The notes under the pieces are model-generated. The model had not been told where the DNA came from. It saw only the letters and a program-made list of their open reading frames with translations, and did not search any database. From assembly GCA_040223695.1 (NCBI GenBank), contig JAVKFU010000019.1, positions 62,001-126,000 of the forward strand: DNA of 64,000 bases. Reading direction: 5' to 3'. This document shows, piece after piece, positions 35,608-44,275 of this stretch. Position numbers and translations under genes: made by a program. Each line of letters begins with the position of its first letter. The stretch's first letter is position 1. Origin of the DNA: Deltaproteobacteria bacterium (GTDB taxonomy: Bacteria; Desulfobacterota_D; UBA1144; Nemesobacterales; UBA2774).

Positions 35608-36585
35608 TTGAGTTTTGTAAGGTTCTTAGGAACTGGTTCGGCGGCACCCGACAAAGTCTTAACCAACTTTGATCTGGAGAGAATTGTCGATACCTCGGAC
35701 GAGTGGATTCAAACGAGGACCGGGATACGCGAAAGAAGGGTAGCCGAGCCGGATGTCGCGACATCCGATATAGCCTATGAAGCCGCGATCAAAGCCCTTA
35801 AAAGCGCCTCTGTCGAAGCGGAGGAGCTTGACGGAATCATAGTGGGCACCATATCGCCCGATTACATGTTTCCCTCCACAGCGTGCGTTCTTCAAAGCCG
35901 TCTCGGCGCGAAAAATGCCTTCGGTTTCGATGTGCTCGCAGGGTGCTCGGGGTTCCTGTTCGCTCTACAGGCGGGCAAGGGCATTATCGACGGAGGCGGC
36001 GCGAAGAAGCTTCTTATAGTGGGAGCCGAGACTCTTTCCAAAATTATGGATTTTGAGGACAGAACGACTTGCATACTGTTCGGCGACGGCGCCGGGGCAG
36101 CCGTGATCTCACACTCCGACAGACCCGGTATTCTTTCCTGCTGTCTCGGATCCAACGGTGATTTCGGAGACTTGCTTTACATGCCCGGCGGAGGCTCCCG
36201 AATGCCGGCCTCGGAGGAGAGCGTGAAGAACAAGTGCCATTATTTAAAGATGGAAGGCAAAGAGGTTTTTAAGGAAGCGGTAAAAGCTATTGAGTCTTCT
36301 TCGCTGGAAGCGATTAAAAAAGCGGATCTTACGACCGACGAAATCGATCTTTTCATCCCCCATCAGGCAAATTACAGAATACTCGAAGCCGTCAGAAAGC
36401 GGCTCGGCATGCCGAAGGAGAAGGTATTCAGCAATTTGGACAGGTACGGAAACACTTCATCCGCATCTGTGCCCATAGCACTCGATGAAGCCGTAACAAA
36501 CGGCAGAATCAAAGAGGGAGACAACGTACTGTTTTCGGTATTCGGCGCCGGGTTTACATGGGGCGCGGCTGTAGTGAGGTGGTAG
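35608..36585 (+). CDS. fabH: 3-oxoacyl-ACP synthase III (KAS III)
   Basis: Starts fatty-acid synthesis by condensing acetyl-CoA (or another acyl-CoA) with malonyl-ACP. The 325-residue protein has the full catalytic triad: Cys113 in VLAGCSGFLF, His in FIPHQANYRI and Asn in YGNTSSASVP, plus the N-terminal TRTGIRERR. Start is TTG with AAGGAG upstream. Normal length. It is alone here, without the fabD/fabG/acpP genes that often follow. Confidence 0.95.
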   Translation: MSFVRFLGTGSAAPDKVLTNFDLERIVDTSDEWIQTRTGIRERRVAEPDVATSDIAYEAAIKALKSASVEAEELDGIIVGTISPDYMFPSTACVLQSRLGAKNAFGFDVLAGCSGFLFALQAGKGIIDGGGAKKLLIVGAETLSKIMDFEDRTTCILFGDGAGAAVISHSDRPGILSCCLGSNGDFGDLLYMPGGGSRMPASEESVKNKCHYLKMEGKEVFKEAVKAIESSSLEAIKKADLTTDEIDLFIPHQANYRILEAVRKRLGMPKEKVFSNLDRYGNTSSASVPIALDEAVTNGRIKEGDNVLFSVFGAGFTWGAAVVRW

Positions 36586-36738
36586 GGGAATCCACAGTTC
36601 CCCGTTTTCGTCTATTCTCTTATTTACACGCGCTTATTTCCCGCAACATTAATCATGCAAATCTAATTTCATTTCCAAGCAAAACCCCGGATTGAAAAAG
36701 GGAGACAGCAAGCCATAGTTAATCAGATCATAAACATA

Positions 36739-37593
36739 GTGCTGCCCGTTTTCCTCATTGCCGGTATAGGATATTTGTTCGGCAGGCGCAAAAAGATAAG
36801 CCTCTCATCCGTAAACGACTTTATAATTTATCTGGCGACCCCGGCCCTGATTCTTTCATCCCTTTCCAAAGACCCGATAGACATAAACATCGCGGGGAAG
36901 GTATTCGTTTCAGTCTGCGTTATTATCGGGGTGTCTTTAATCCTAGGCGTTCTCGTTATAAGAGCGCTTAAAATACCCATCAAGGTCTATCTGCCCCCGG
37001 TGCTTTTTGCCAATACGGGAAATATGGGGCTTCCGCTCGTGCTGTTCGCATTCGGCGAGACCGGTTTTAATGTGGCGATACTGTATATGGTGTCAACGAC
37101 GATGCTTCACTATACGCTCGGCATTTTAATCCTGAATTATGACGAGAGCCCGCTTGAAATTTTCAAGCTCCCGCTCGTCTATTCCGCAATCGCCGGTGTG
37201 TTGCTGAGCGTATCGGGCCTGACGCTGCCTACCCCTGTTTTCAGGGCGGTCGACCTGCTCGGAGAGGCGAGCATACCGACAATGATATTCGCCCTCGGGT
37301 ACAAGCTGTCCGAAGTGAGCCTGAACGACGTGAATAAATCTTTTCTGATCGGGGCCATGAGAATTTTTTTCGGCGTGAGTCTGGGAGTTCTGGCAGTATC
37401 TATTTTCAAGCTCGACGGAGTGGCCGCAAAAGTCGTAATCCTGGAGTCCGCCATGCCTCCCGCGATTTTCAACTTCGTACTGGCAGAAAAATACAAACAG
37501 GACTCTCAGACGGTAGCCTCGATTATTCTGGCCGGGACGCTGATTTCCATAATCACCACGCCGGCGATTATCGCTTTTCTTATAAATGGATAG
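36739..37593 (+). CDS. AEC (auxin efflux carrier) family transporter
   Basis: A 284-residue (or longer) integral membrane transporter of the AEC family, with about ten helices. Family blocks are PVFLIAGIGYLFGRRKKISLSSVNDFIIYLATPALIL, here PVFLIAGIGYLFGRR and FIIYLATPALILSSL, and FANTGNMGLPLVLFAFGE. The substrate is unknown; bacterial members carry malonate, malate or other organic anions. The first canonical start is GTG 36739 but it lacks a ribosome binding site; a GGAGA lies 9 bases before an in-frame ATA at 36715, which would add IVNQIINI as in many family members. Its stop codon directly abuts the stop of the convergent gene. Confidence 0.88.
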   Translation: MLPVFLIAGIGYLFGRRKKISLSSVNDFIIYLATPALILSSLSKDPIDINIAGKVFVSVCVIIGVSLILGVLVIRALKIPIKVYLPPVLFANTGNMGLPLVLFAFGETGFNVAILYMVSTTMLHYTLGILILNYDESPLEIFKLPLVYSAIAGVLLSVSGLTLPTPVFRAVDLLGEASIPTMIFALGYKLSEVSLNDVNKSFLIGAMRIFFGVSLGVLAVSIFKLDGVAAKVVILESAMPPAIFNFVLAEKYKQDSQTVASIILAGTLISIITTPAIIAFLING

Positions 37594-38562
37594 TCATTTT
37601 TGCCCGTTAAGACACCTGACCTTCATAATCGGCGCTCCGAACAGGTGGTATTCGGTATCGTAGAGAAATTCTTTTCCGCCGTTCACATAGGTAATACTCT
37701 CCTGCTGGAGGAGGGAATCGAGCTCTATAACACTGTAATCAATGCCTTTTTTCATTTCTCCCGCAGGCTTGAGCGCGGACTCGGAAAGGTCGATATTGAA
37801 CTCGTAGGCGTTTTCATAGGTCAGCACAAGGAAGCTCTTGCCGTCAGGCGCTATGTCGAATGAAGACACTATTTTGCCGTATACTGAGTCGGATGAGCCG
37901 AGCACGGTAAAATCTATATCGCCCACGTAGTCGAGCTTTAAAGGTCCCTCGCCCGCGCTCTCCCATCTAGCTTTTTCGAGCCTGTAAAGCCTCGCGGGAT
38001 AAGCCTCCGATCTGTCGAGGTCTTCCTCTTTGGTGAGTATGTAAATATCGCCGTTCGGATGGAGTGCCATCCCCTCGGCATTTCGCGGACCGTCAGGATA
38101 TACAACTTTAAGCCTCTTTACCGGGGTAACGGACCCGTTGTAGTTTTCGAGCTCCTGAATAACCAGGATTTCCGTAAATTTTCTCTTCCGTCCGTTGTCA
38201 CCGATGTCGGCGATGAAAAGGCACGATTTCGAGGACAAACATTCCCCAACATCAACGTCTTCGAAATCACTGCTCCGTGCATCGAAACCGTTTATTCTTA
38301 TCTTGCCCGCGTTCTTCCCGCGTACATCCGTAGTAAAGAAATAAGGCCCCCCTCCGGAATCGTTAATATGGTAAAGCCTCCCCGGAAATATGGAGGATGC
38401 GGCAATACCGCTCGCCTCATCTATCATTGTATAGTCAAGCGAACCCGTCTTTTCACCCGCGCTCCACCTGCCGCAAAATTCCGCCCGGCTCTCTGGCATA
38501 ACCCATAGAAATCCTGAGAACAGTATTATTAAGACGAGTATATGTTTCAGGAGACTTTTCAT
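37594..38562 (-). CDS. Secreted beta-propeller-like protein
   Basis: A 322-residue exported protein. Signal MKSLLKHILVLIILFSGFLWVMPESRA leads to a mature protein with propeller-like strands: EASGIAASSIFPGRLYHINDSGG, EDVDVGECLSSKSCLFIADIGDNG, NAEGMALHPNGDIYILTKEED, DFTVLGSSDSVYGKIVSSFDIAPDGKSFLVLTYENAYEF. Two Cys in DVGECLSSKSC and others near both ends suggest disulfides. It resembles NHL/SdiA-regulated or phytase-like propellers without a nameable function. The start has no strong ribosome binding site. Confidence 0.7.
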   Translation of the reverse strand: MKSLLKHILVLIILFSGFLWVMPESRAEFCGRWSAGEKTGSLDYTMIDEASGIAASSIFPGRLYHINDSGGGPYFFTTDVRGKNAGKIRINGFDARSSDFEDVDVGECLSSKSCLFIADIGDNGRKRKFTEILVIQELENYNGSVTPVKRLKVVYPDGPRNAEGMALHPNGDIYILTKEEDLDRSEAYPARLYRLEKARWESAGEGPLKLDYVGDIDFTVLGSSDSVYGKIVSSFDIAPDGKSFLVLTYENAYEFNIDLSESALKPAGEMKKGIDYSVIELDSLLQQESITYVNGGKEFLYDTEYHLFGAPIMKVRCLNGQK

Positions 38563-38668
38563 TTTATGCCTTCCCTTGTTTCAAAAACTTAAATAAAATA
38601 TTACCCACGAAGTTAATCAGGCAAAATACTTTTTTATTTCTTCCGAAAGTATTATTATCTTGAACAAT

Positions 38669-39958
38669 ATGTCCACACGGATCATAAAAGGAAATTCCGC
38701 CCCGCTCAGAGGGGAATTCACCCCGCCCGGAGACAAATCGGTCTCTCACAGGTCGCTCATGATAGGCTCACTGGCCAGAGGCAAATCCAGGGTCACAGGA
38801 TTTCTTAATTGCGACGACACTATCTCGACCGCAGACGCGATGAGCAGGCTCGGAATTCCCCTGAAAATCCGGGGAAGCAATGTGGAGATAAACGGAAACG
38901 GGCTTTCGGGGCTGAACGAGCCTCAGGATATTATCGACGCCGGAAATTCGGGAACGACTACGAGGCTACTGAGCGGGCTCCTGTGCGCACAGGATTTTTT
39001 CACCGTCGTTACAGGCGACAAATATCTGAGGGCAAGGCCCATGAAGAGGGTAGTGGACCCTCTGAGACTAATGGGCGCCAGTATTACGGGGAGAGAGGGC
39101 GGCAACAGGCTGCCCCTTGCAATAACGGGCGGCAAGCTCACGGGTATCTCTTACGAATTACCCGTCGCGAGTGCTCAGGTCAAGTCGGCGCTCCTGCTCG
39201 CGGGACTTTACGCGGACGGCATAACGGAGGTCATTGAAACAGAGCCTACCAGAGACCATACCGAAAGGATGCTCAACTATTTCGGCGCCGAAGTAACCAG
39301 AGACGGAAAGAGCATAAAGATAGACAGGCAGGAGGATTTTAAAGGGAGAGACATTTCAGTGCCCGCGGATATTTCCTCGGCGGCGTTTTTCATAGTCGCG
39401 GCACTGATAAACCCGGGCAGCGAAATCCTGATCAGGAACGTCGGATTAAACCCCCTTAGAACGGGGGTTCTGGATATACTGGAGCATATGGGCGGAAACA
39501 TAGAAATACTTCACAGTAAGGAGGAATCGGGAGAGCCCGTAGGGGACATCCTGGTCAGGTCGAGCGAGCTACGCTCGGTTGAGGTCAAGGGCGATATGAT
39601 ACCCAAAGCAATAGACGAGCTTCCCGTAATCGCGGTAGCGGCCTCTTTTGCCGAGGGAGAAACGGTAATCAAAGACGCGGCCGAGCTCAGGGTGAAGGAA
39701 ACGGACAGGATAAAGGCAATGACCGCGGAGCTGGGCAAAATGGGCGCAGGGGTTAAAGAATTTCAGGACGGCATGTCCATAGCCGGAAAGGAATCCCTGA
39801 GCGGGGCCGCCTGCTCAAGCTGGGGCGATCACAGAGTCGCGATGGCGGTCGCAGTGGCCGCGACACGCGCCCGGGGAGAAACCGAAATAGAAGGCGCAGA
39901 GAGTGTTTCGGTATCGTACCCCGAATTCTTCGATGTAATCGGACGGCTCAGAAGTTAA
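38669..39958 (+). CDS. aroA: 3-phosphoshikimate 1-carboxyvinyltransferase (EPSP synthase)
   Basis: Shikimate pathway enzyme that joins PEP to shikimate-3-phosphate. About 429 residues, normal length. Motifs: PPGDKSVSHRSLMIGSLA at the N-terminus, DAGNSGTTTRLLSGLLC, ELPVIAVAASFAEGET and the C-terminal WGDHRVAMAVAVA. Start ATG 38669 fits the family; a TTG nine bases earlier is also in frame. First gene of the conserved aroA-cmk-rpsA run. Confidence 0.95.
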   Translation: MSTRIIKGNSAPLRGEFTPPGDKSVSHRSLMIGSLARGKSRVTGFLNCDDTISTADAMSRLGIPLKIRGSNVEINGNGLSGLNEPQDIIDAGNSGTTTRLLSGLLCAQDFFTVVTGDKYLRARPMKRVVDPLRLMGASITGREGGNRLPLAITGGKLTGISYELPVASAQVKSALLLAGLYADGITEVIETEPTRDHTERMLNYFGAEVTRDGKSIKIDRQEDFKGRDISVPADISSAAFFIVAALINPGSEILIRNVGLNPLRTGVLDILEHMGGNIEILHSKEESGEPVGDILVRSSELRSVEVKGDMIPKAIDELPVIAVAASFAEGETVIKDAAELRVKETDRIKAMTAELGKMGAGVKEFQDGMSIAGKESLSGAACSSWGDHRVAMAVAVAATRARGETEIEGAESVSVSYPEFFDVIGRLRS

Positions 39959-39978
39959 TTGAGATTAAGTTACCGCGA

Positions 39979-40680
39979 ATGAGCGAAGCGCCTCCGAATA
40001 ATTCGCCTCGAATAAAGCTAGATATGATTATAACGATAGACGGCCCTTCCGGCGCCGGAAAAAGTACGGTTTCTAAATCGGTCGCGCTCCTGCTGGGTTA
40101 TACGTACCTGGACACAGGGGCGATGTACCGCGCCGCCGCGCTCGAGGTAAGAAGAAAGGCGGTCGATATTAACGACGCGAGTGGGCTCGAATCCCTTCTC
40201 CGAAATACGGATATAAGAATTGAAAACACCCGCGGCGATAATCTCAGGGTCATACTGAACGGCGAGGATATTACGGATAAAATCAGAACCCCGGAGATTT
40301 CCCGCCTCTCTTCCGATATAGCTACCAGGAGGGCAGTGAGAGAGAAGCTCGTCGAGCTTCAGAGGAATACAGGCAGAGCCGGGAACATAGTGGCTGAGGG
40401 AAGGGATATGGGCACATATGTGTTCCCGGACGCGGACTTCAAGTTCTTCCTTGAGGCCTCCCTCGACGAGAGGGCGCGAAGGCGCTGTAAACAACTCCTT
40501 GAATCCGGGAGTAAATCCGACATCCGTGAAGTGAAAAATGAACTCGAAATCAGAGACAGACAGGACAGGGAACGGTCAGAATCTCCCTTGCATCCCTCAC
40601 CGAATGCGGTCATAATAGATACTACGAATCTATTGGCTGACGAAGTTATAAGCATGATAATTAAAGAAGTTCAAGGTTAG
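39979..40680 (+). CDS. cmk: Cytidylate kinase
   Basis: Phosphorylates CMP and dCMP. P-loop TIDGPSGAGKSTVSKSVA, then YLDTGAMYRAAALE and the C-terminal IDTTNLLADEVI are typical. From ATG 39979 the protein has 233 residues; ATG 40024 (MIITIDGPSG) gives 218 and matches many family members, so the start is uncertain. The gene begins 20 bp after aroA and precedes rpsA, the usual proteobacterial order. Confidence 0.94.
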   Translation: MSEAPPNNSPRIKLDMIITIDGPSGAGKSTVSKSVALLLGYTYLDTGAMYRAAALEVRRKAVDINDASGLESLLRNTDIRIENTRGDNLRVILNGEDITDKIRTPEISRLSSDIATRRAVREKLVELQRNTGRAGNIVAEGRDMGTYVFPDADFKFFLEASLDERARRRCKQLLESGSKSDIREVKNELEIRDRQDRERSESPLHPSPNAVIIDTTNLLADEVISMIIKEVQG

Positions 40681-40768
40681 TAAATATATCTGCGCTACCT
40701 AATTCTACTTCTTAGAGTGATAACCGACAGTTACTATAATAGATAATACCGTACAAGAAGGCAGGTCT

Positions 40769-42463
40769 ATGGAAGACGAGAAAAATTTTGCGCAACTTGT
40801 TGACGAGAGCATGAACGTCCCTGACAAAGGCGTCGTATTTACCGGTCATGTGGTCCGGATCGACCAGGATGACGTATTCATCGATTTCGGATCCAAATCC
40901 GAAGGCGTCGTTCCGGTTCAGGAATTTTACAATAAAAATAAAGAGCTCGATGTGAATATCGGGGATGAAGTCGAAGTCGTTCTGGACAACTGGGCGAGCG
41001 AAGGATTGCCCAGGCTGTCGAAAATCAAAGCCGCCAAGCTCAAAGAAGATGAAATAATACAGGAACACTTCGAAAAGGGTGAGCTGATAAAAGCCAAAAT
41101 ACTACACAAGGTCAAGGGCGGATTAATCGCAGACATCGGGGATAAAACCGAGATAAGAGCTTTTATACCGGGATCCCAGATCGATATAGTGCCTAGGCCG
41201 GATTTGGACAGCCTGACAGGGGAGACGCTTGAAGCGAGAATAATCAAGCTAACGGGGAATGACATTGTTCTATCGAGAAGGGTGCATCTGGAAGAGGAGC
41301 GCGAGGTGCTCAAAAAGGAAACACTTTCCAAAATCGAAGAAGGAATGGAGGTTACGGGAAGGGTTCTCAATATTATTAACCAGGGTGCATTTGTAGATAT
41401 CGGGGGCGTAGAGGGATTCATACCCGTAAGCGAGCTCGCGTGGGGCAGAGTTTCGCACCCGAGCGATGTTCTTGCAAGGGATCAGGAAATAGCGACAAAA
41501 ATTATTAAATTTGAAGAGCCGGAAAAAATAACGCTCAGCCTGAAAGAAACGATGCCCGATCCCTGGAATTTCGTCAGGGAAAAATACAGACCTGGTTCCC
41601 GGATCAGGGGCAGGGCGGTTTCCCTGATGGATTTCGGCGTATTTGTCGAACTCGAACCGGGCGTCGAAGGACTCGTGCACGTTTCAGAAATCGCCTGGAC
41701 TAAAAGATTCCGTCACCCCAAAGAAGTGGTCAAAGTAGACAGCACGCTTGAAGCGGTTGTGCTCGATGTGGACCCTGAGAACAGACGAATATCGCTCAGC
41801 TTAAAGCAAATCGAACCGAGCCCCTGGGAGATATTCAAGGAAAAGAACCCGCCCGGCACCAGAATAAAAGGCGTAATCAGAAATGTTACTGATAAAGGGC
41901 TTTTCGTGGAGGTCTCGGAAAATATAGTCGGCCTCCTGAGACCGGACAACATATCCTGGAAGGGAAGGGTAAATCCTGAAGAATCTTTTGAAAAGGGAAG
42001 CGAGATAGAGGTTGTAGTTTTAAATGTCGATGAGAACAATCAAAGAATCGCGCTCGGATTAAAACAACTTACAGCCGACCCCTGGGAGGAAGTTCAGCAG
42101 AAGTACAAAGCCGGCAAATCCGTTGCAACAGGGACTGTAAAAGAGATTAAGGACAGGGGGATTGTAGTACAGCTCGATGATGATATCGAGGGCTACATCC
42201 GCTCAAGCGAGCTTAACCGTGAAAGAGGCGACAGGGACAGGGACATAACGAAAAGCTTCAATATCGGAGACGAGATAACCGCTCAGGTAACGGGTTTCGA
42301 TAAAAGAAGCCGGCAGGTGAATCTCAGCAAACGGAGATACGACGAGAGGCTCGAGAAAGAGCGCGTTTCGGATTTCATGACTTCCCAGGGAGAGCCTTCG
42401 GCAAAGCTGGGTGACGTGCTGAAAGATAAATTAAAATCCATTAATAACGACGAGGTTGTCTGA
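40769..42463 (+). CDS. rpsA: 30S ribosomal protein S1
   Basis: S1 protein, 564 residues, with six S1 OB-fold RNA-binding repeats. Repeated signatures include KGVVFTGHVVRIDQDDVFIDFG, VTGRVLNIINQGAFVDIGGVEGFIP, GRAVSLMDFGVFVELEPGVEGLVH, IKGVIRNVTDKGLFVEV and ATGTVKEIKDRGIVVQLDDDIEGY. It helps recruit mRNA to the ribosome. Normal length and position after cmk. The leader of about 88 bp has no evident special structure. Confidence 0.96.
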   Translation: MEDEKNFAQLVDESMNVPDKGVVFTGHVVRIDQDDVFIDFGSKSEGVVPVQEFYNKNKELDVNIGDEVEVVLDNWASEGLPRLSKIKAAKLKEDEIIQEHFEKGELIKAKILHKVKGGLIADIGDKTEIRAFIPGSQIDIVPRPDLDSLTGETLEARIIKLTGNDIVLSRRVHLEEEREVLKKETLSKIEEGMEVTGRVLNIINQGAFVDIGGVEGFIPVSELAWGRVSHPSDVLARDQEIATKIIKFEEPEKITLSLKETMPDPWNFVREKYRPGSRIRGRAVSLMDFGVFVELEPGVEGLVHVSEIAWTKRFRHPKEVVKVDSTLEAVVLDVDPENRRISLSLKQIEPSPWEIFKEKNPPGTRIKGVIRNVTDKGLFVEVSENIVGLLRPDNISWKGRVNPEESFEKGSEIEVVVLNVDENNQRIALGLKQLTADPWEEVQQKYKAGKSVATGTVKEIKDRGIVVQLDDDIEGYIRSSELNRERGDRDRDITKSFNIGDEITAQVTGFDKRSRQVNLSKRRYDERLEKERVSDFMTSQGEPSAKLGDVLKDKLKSINNDEVV

Positions 42464-42465
42464 TA

Positions 42466-43347
42466 GTGCGCGGGTTTTTACTTGCGATAGTGGCGCTTGT
42501 GCTTCTGTTTTTTACCTTTATCGCCGGACTCGGCTGCGGACTGCTCATTTCGGGCGACGACAGCCTGACAAGCGGTGAAAAAGTCGCCGTCCTGAGAGTG
42601 GACGACGTAATCATGGACGATCAAATCTATCTCGAAAGCATCTCCAAAATAAGAGATGACGATCAGATAAAAGCGGTCGTGGTCAGAATCAATTCCCCGG
42701 GCGGAGCAGTGGGGCCTTCCCAGGAAATATACAGCGAGCTTCTGAAACTTGGCGGGGAAATGCCTGTTGTAGCAAGCATCGGAAGCGTGGGCGCGTCAGG
42801 CGGATACTACATCGCGTGCGCCGCCGAGAAGATTTACGCCAATCCCGGGTCCGTCACGGGGAGTATCGGCGTAATCGCTCAGTTCGCCAGCTACGAAAAG
42901 CTGCTCGAATGGGCCAAGGTGGATGTCGAAGTCATAAAGAGCGGTAAATTCAAAGACATAGGCTCCCCTTTCAGGGATATGTCGGAAACCGACCGCGAAT
43001 ACATACAGGAACTCATAAACAACGTACATTCACAATTTAAATCCGCAGTCGCCGAATCCAGAAACCTGAGTACGGCACAGGTTGACAGGATTGCCGACGG
43101 AAAAATATTCTCGGGGGAGCAGGCGAAAGAACTGAACCTGGTAGACGAATTGGGAACTATAAACGACGCTATAAATTTTGCGGGCAGCATGGCCGGGATA
43201 GAAGGGGAGCCTAGCTTGAAATATTTTCCCAAAAAGAAATCCCCGCTAATGGATTTACTCTCGGCAAAGATCGGTATTCCTCAATTAACCGGCGTCCCGA
43301 CAAAATCCAGCTTTGGACTTTTCTATCTGGTTGATATAATAAATTGA
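42466..43347 (+). CDS. sppA: Signal peptide peptidase SppA (short form)
   Basis: Membrane-bound Ser/Lys peptidase that degrades cleaved signal peptides in or near the periplasmic side of the membrane. The 293-residue protein has one N-terminal membrane helix (GFLLAIVALVLLFFTFIAGLG), the nucleophile region SIGSVGASGGYYIACAAEKIYANPGSVTGSIGVI with Ser in GASGG, and the Lys in KSGKFKDIGSP. Start is GTG directly after the rpsA stop codon, so it is coupled to rpsA. Confidence 0.93.
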   Translation: MRGFLLAIVALVLLFFTFIAGLGCGLLISGDDSLTSGEKVAVLRVDDVIMDDQIYLESISKIRDDDQIKAVVVRINSPGGAVGPSQEIYSELLKLGGEMPVVASIGSVGASGGYYIACAAEKIYANPGSVTGSIGVIAQFASYEKLLEWAKVDVEVIKSGKFKDIGSPFRDMSETDREYIQELINNVHSQFKSAVAESRNLSTAQVDRIADGKIFSGEQAKELNLVDELGTINDAINFAGSMAGIEGEPSLKYFPKKKSPLMDLLSAKIGIPQLTGVPTKSSFGLFYLVDIIN

Positions 43348-43349
43348 AT

Positions 43350-43835
43350 ATGAAACTGCTCTGGGCGCCCTGGAGGCTTGAATACATAACGGGGGAGAAA
43401 GAAGGGAAATGTATTTTTTGCGATAAACCCAAAGAAGGAAATGACAAAGAGAATCTCATATTATATAATGGTGAGACGGGTTTTATTATAATGAATCGTT
43501 ATCCCTACTCGAACGGGCATCTTATGACAGTTCCTTATAAGCACACGAACGATTTTTCCGAGCTCAGTCAGGAAGAGAGACTAGAGCTGATGAATCTCAA
43601 CGTCAAGTGTATCGATATACTTAGAGCCATTAAGCCCGAAGGTTTTAACATCGGTATGAACCTCGGAAAGGTCGGGGGGGCCGGCATCGACGACCACCTG
43701 CATTTTCATATCGTTCCGCGGTGGAACGGGGATACAAACTTCATGCCCGTTATCGGTGATGTCAGGGTGATGCCGGAGTACCTTCAAGATACCTATGAAA
43801 CGCTTAGCCGACAACTAAAAACATTGGAGAGGTGA
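43350..43835 (+). CDS. HIT family hydrolase (Ap4A phosphorylase-like)
   Basis: A 161-residue histidine-triad protein. The triad motif HLHFHIVPRW is intact, preceded by GFNIGMNLGKVGGAGIDDH, and the N-terminus LLWAPWRLEYITGEKEGKCIFCDKP carries a CxxC of the kind that binds zinc in many HIT proteins. Likely a nucleotide hydrolase or transferase acting on Ap4A or AMP conjugates. ATG 43350 starts 2 bases after the sppA stop codon; a TTG at 43344 is also in frame. Confidence 0.92.
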   Translation: MKLLWAPWRLEYITGEKEGKCIFCDKPKEGNDKENLILYNGETGFIIMNRYPYSNGHLMTVPYKHTNDFSELSQEERLELMNLNVKCIDILRAIKPEGFNIGMNLGKVGGAGIDDHLHFHIVPRWNGDTNFMPVIGDVRVMPEYLQDTYETLSRQLKTLER

Positions 43836-43840
43836 GAAAA

Positions 43841-44215
43841 ATGCGGTTTATTAAAATATTATTCATAGTTCTGGTAATAGTTTTATTTGCAGTATTTTAT
43901 AGTCAAAATGAAGGTGTCTTTACCTATAATTTCGAACTTAAACTGGACTTATGGAAATATATGATAGGTCCTTACTTAACCAAAAACATAGTAATTATTC
44001 TAGCCGCATTCGTTATGGGCGCGCTCGTAACTGTAATTTACGGCGCTCTTCAGTCAATAGGAGCGAGCGCTGAATCCAGACAAAAAAGCAGAAGGATAAA
44101 GGAACTCGAGGCAAGGGTGCAGGAATTATCCGAGGAAAAGAGACAAAAAGAACAGGAGACCTCGCCGTTTGCCCCCACAGTGACCCGGGAACACGGTACG
44201 TCACAGGACGGCTAA
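43841..44215 (+). CDS. LapA domain (DUF1049) membrane protein
   Basis: A 124-residue protein with two membrane helices (IKILFIVLVIVLFAVFYSQN and IVIILAAFVMGALVTVIYGAL) and a C-terminal coiled coil of about 35 residues rich in Glu, Arg and Lys. This is the LapA/YciS layout. In E. coli LapA works with LapB to control LPS synthesis; here lapB is not next door. ATG 43841 has GAGAGG 5 bases upstream and lies 5 bp after the HIT gene stop. Confidence 0.85.
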   Translation: MRFIKILFIVLVIVLFAVFYSQNEGVFTYNFELKLDLWKYMIGPYLTKNIVIILAAFVMGALVTVIYGALQSIGASAESRQKSRRIKELEARVQELSEEKRQKEQETSPFAPTVTREHGTSQDG

Positions 44216-44275
44216 CGTACTGACGAATTAAACATATTGTGCTAATCCTGTCTTTTTGATTAAACTATCTAGAGT

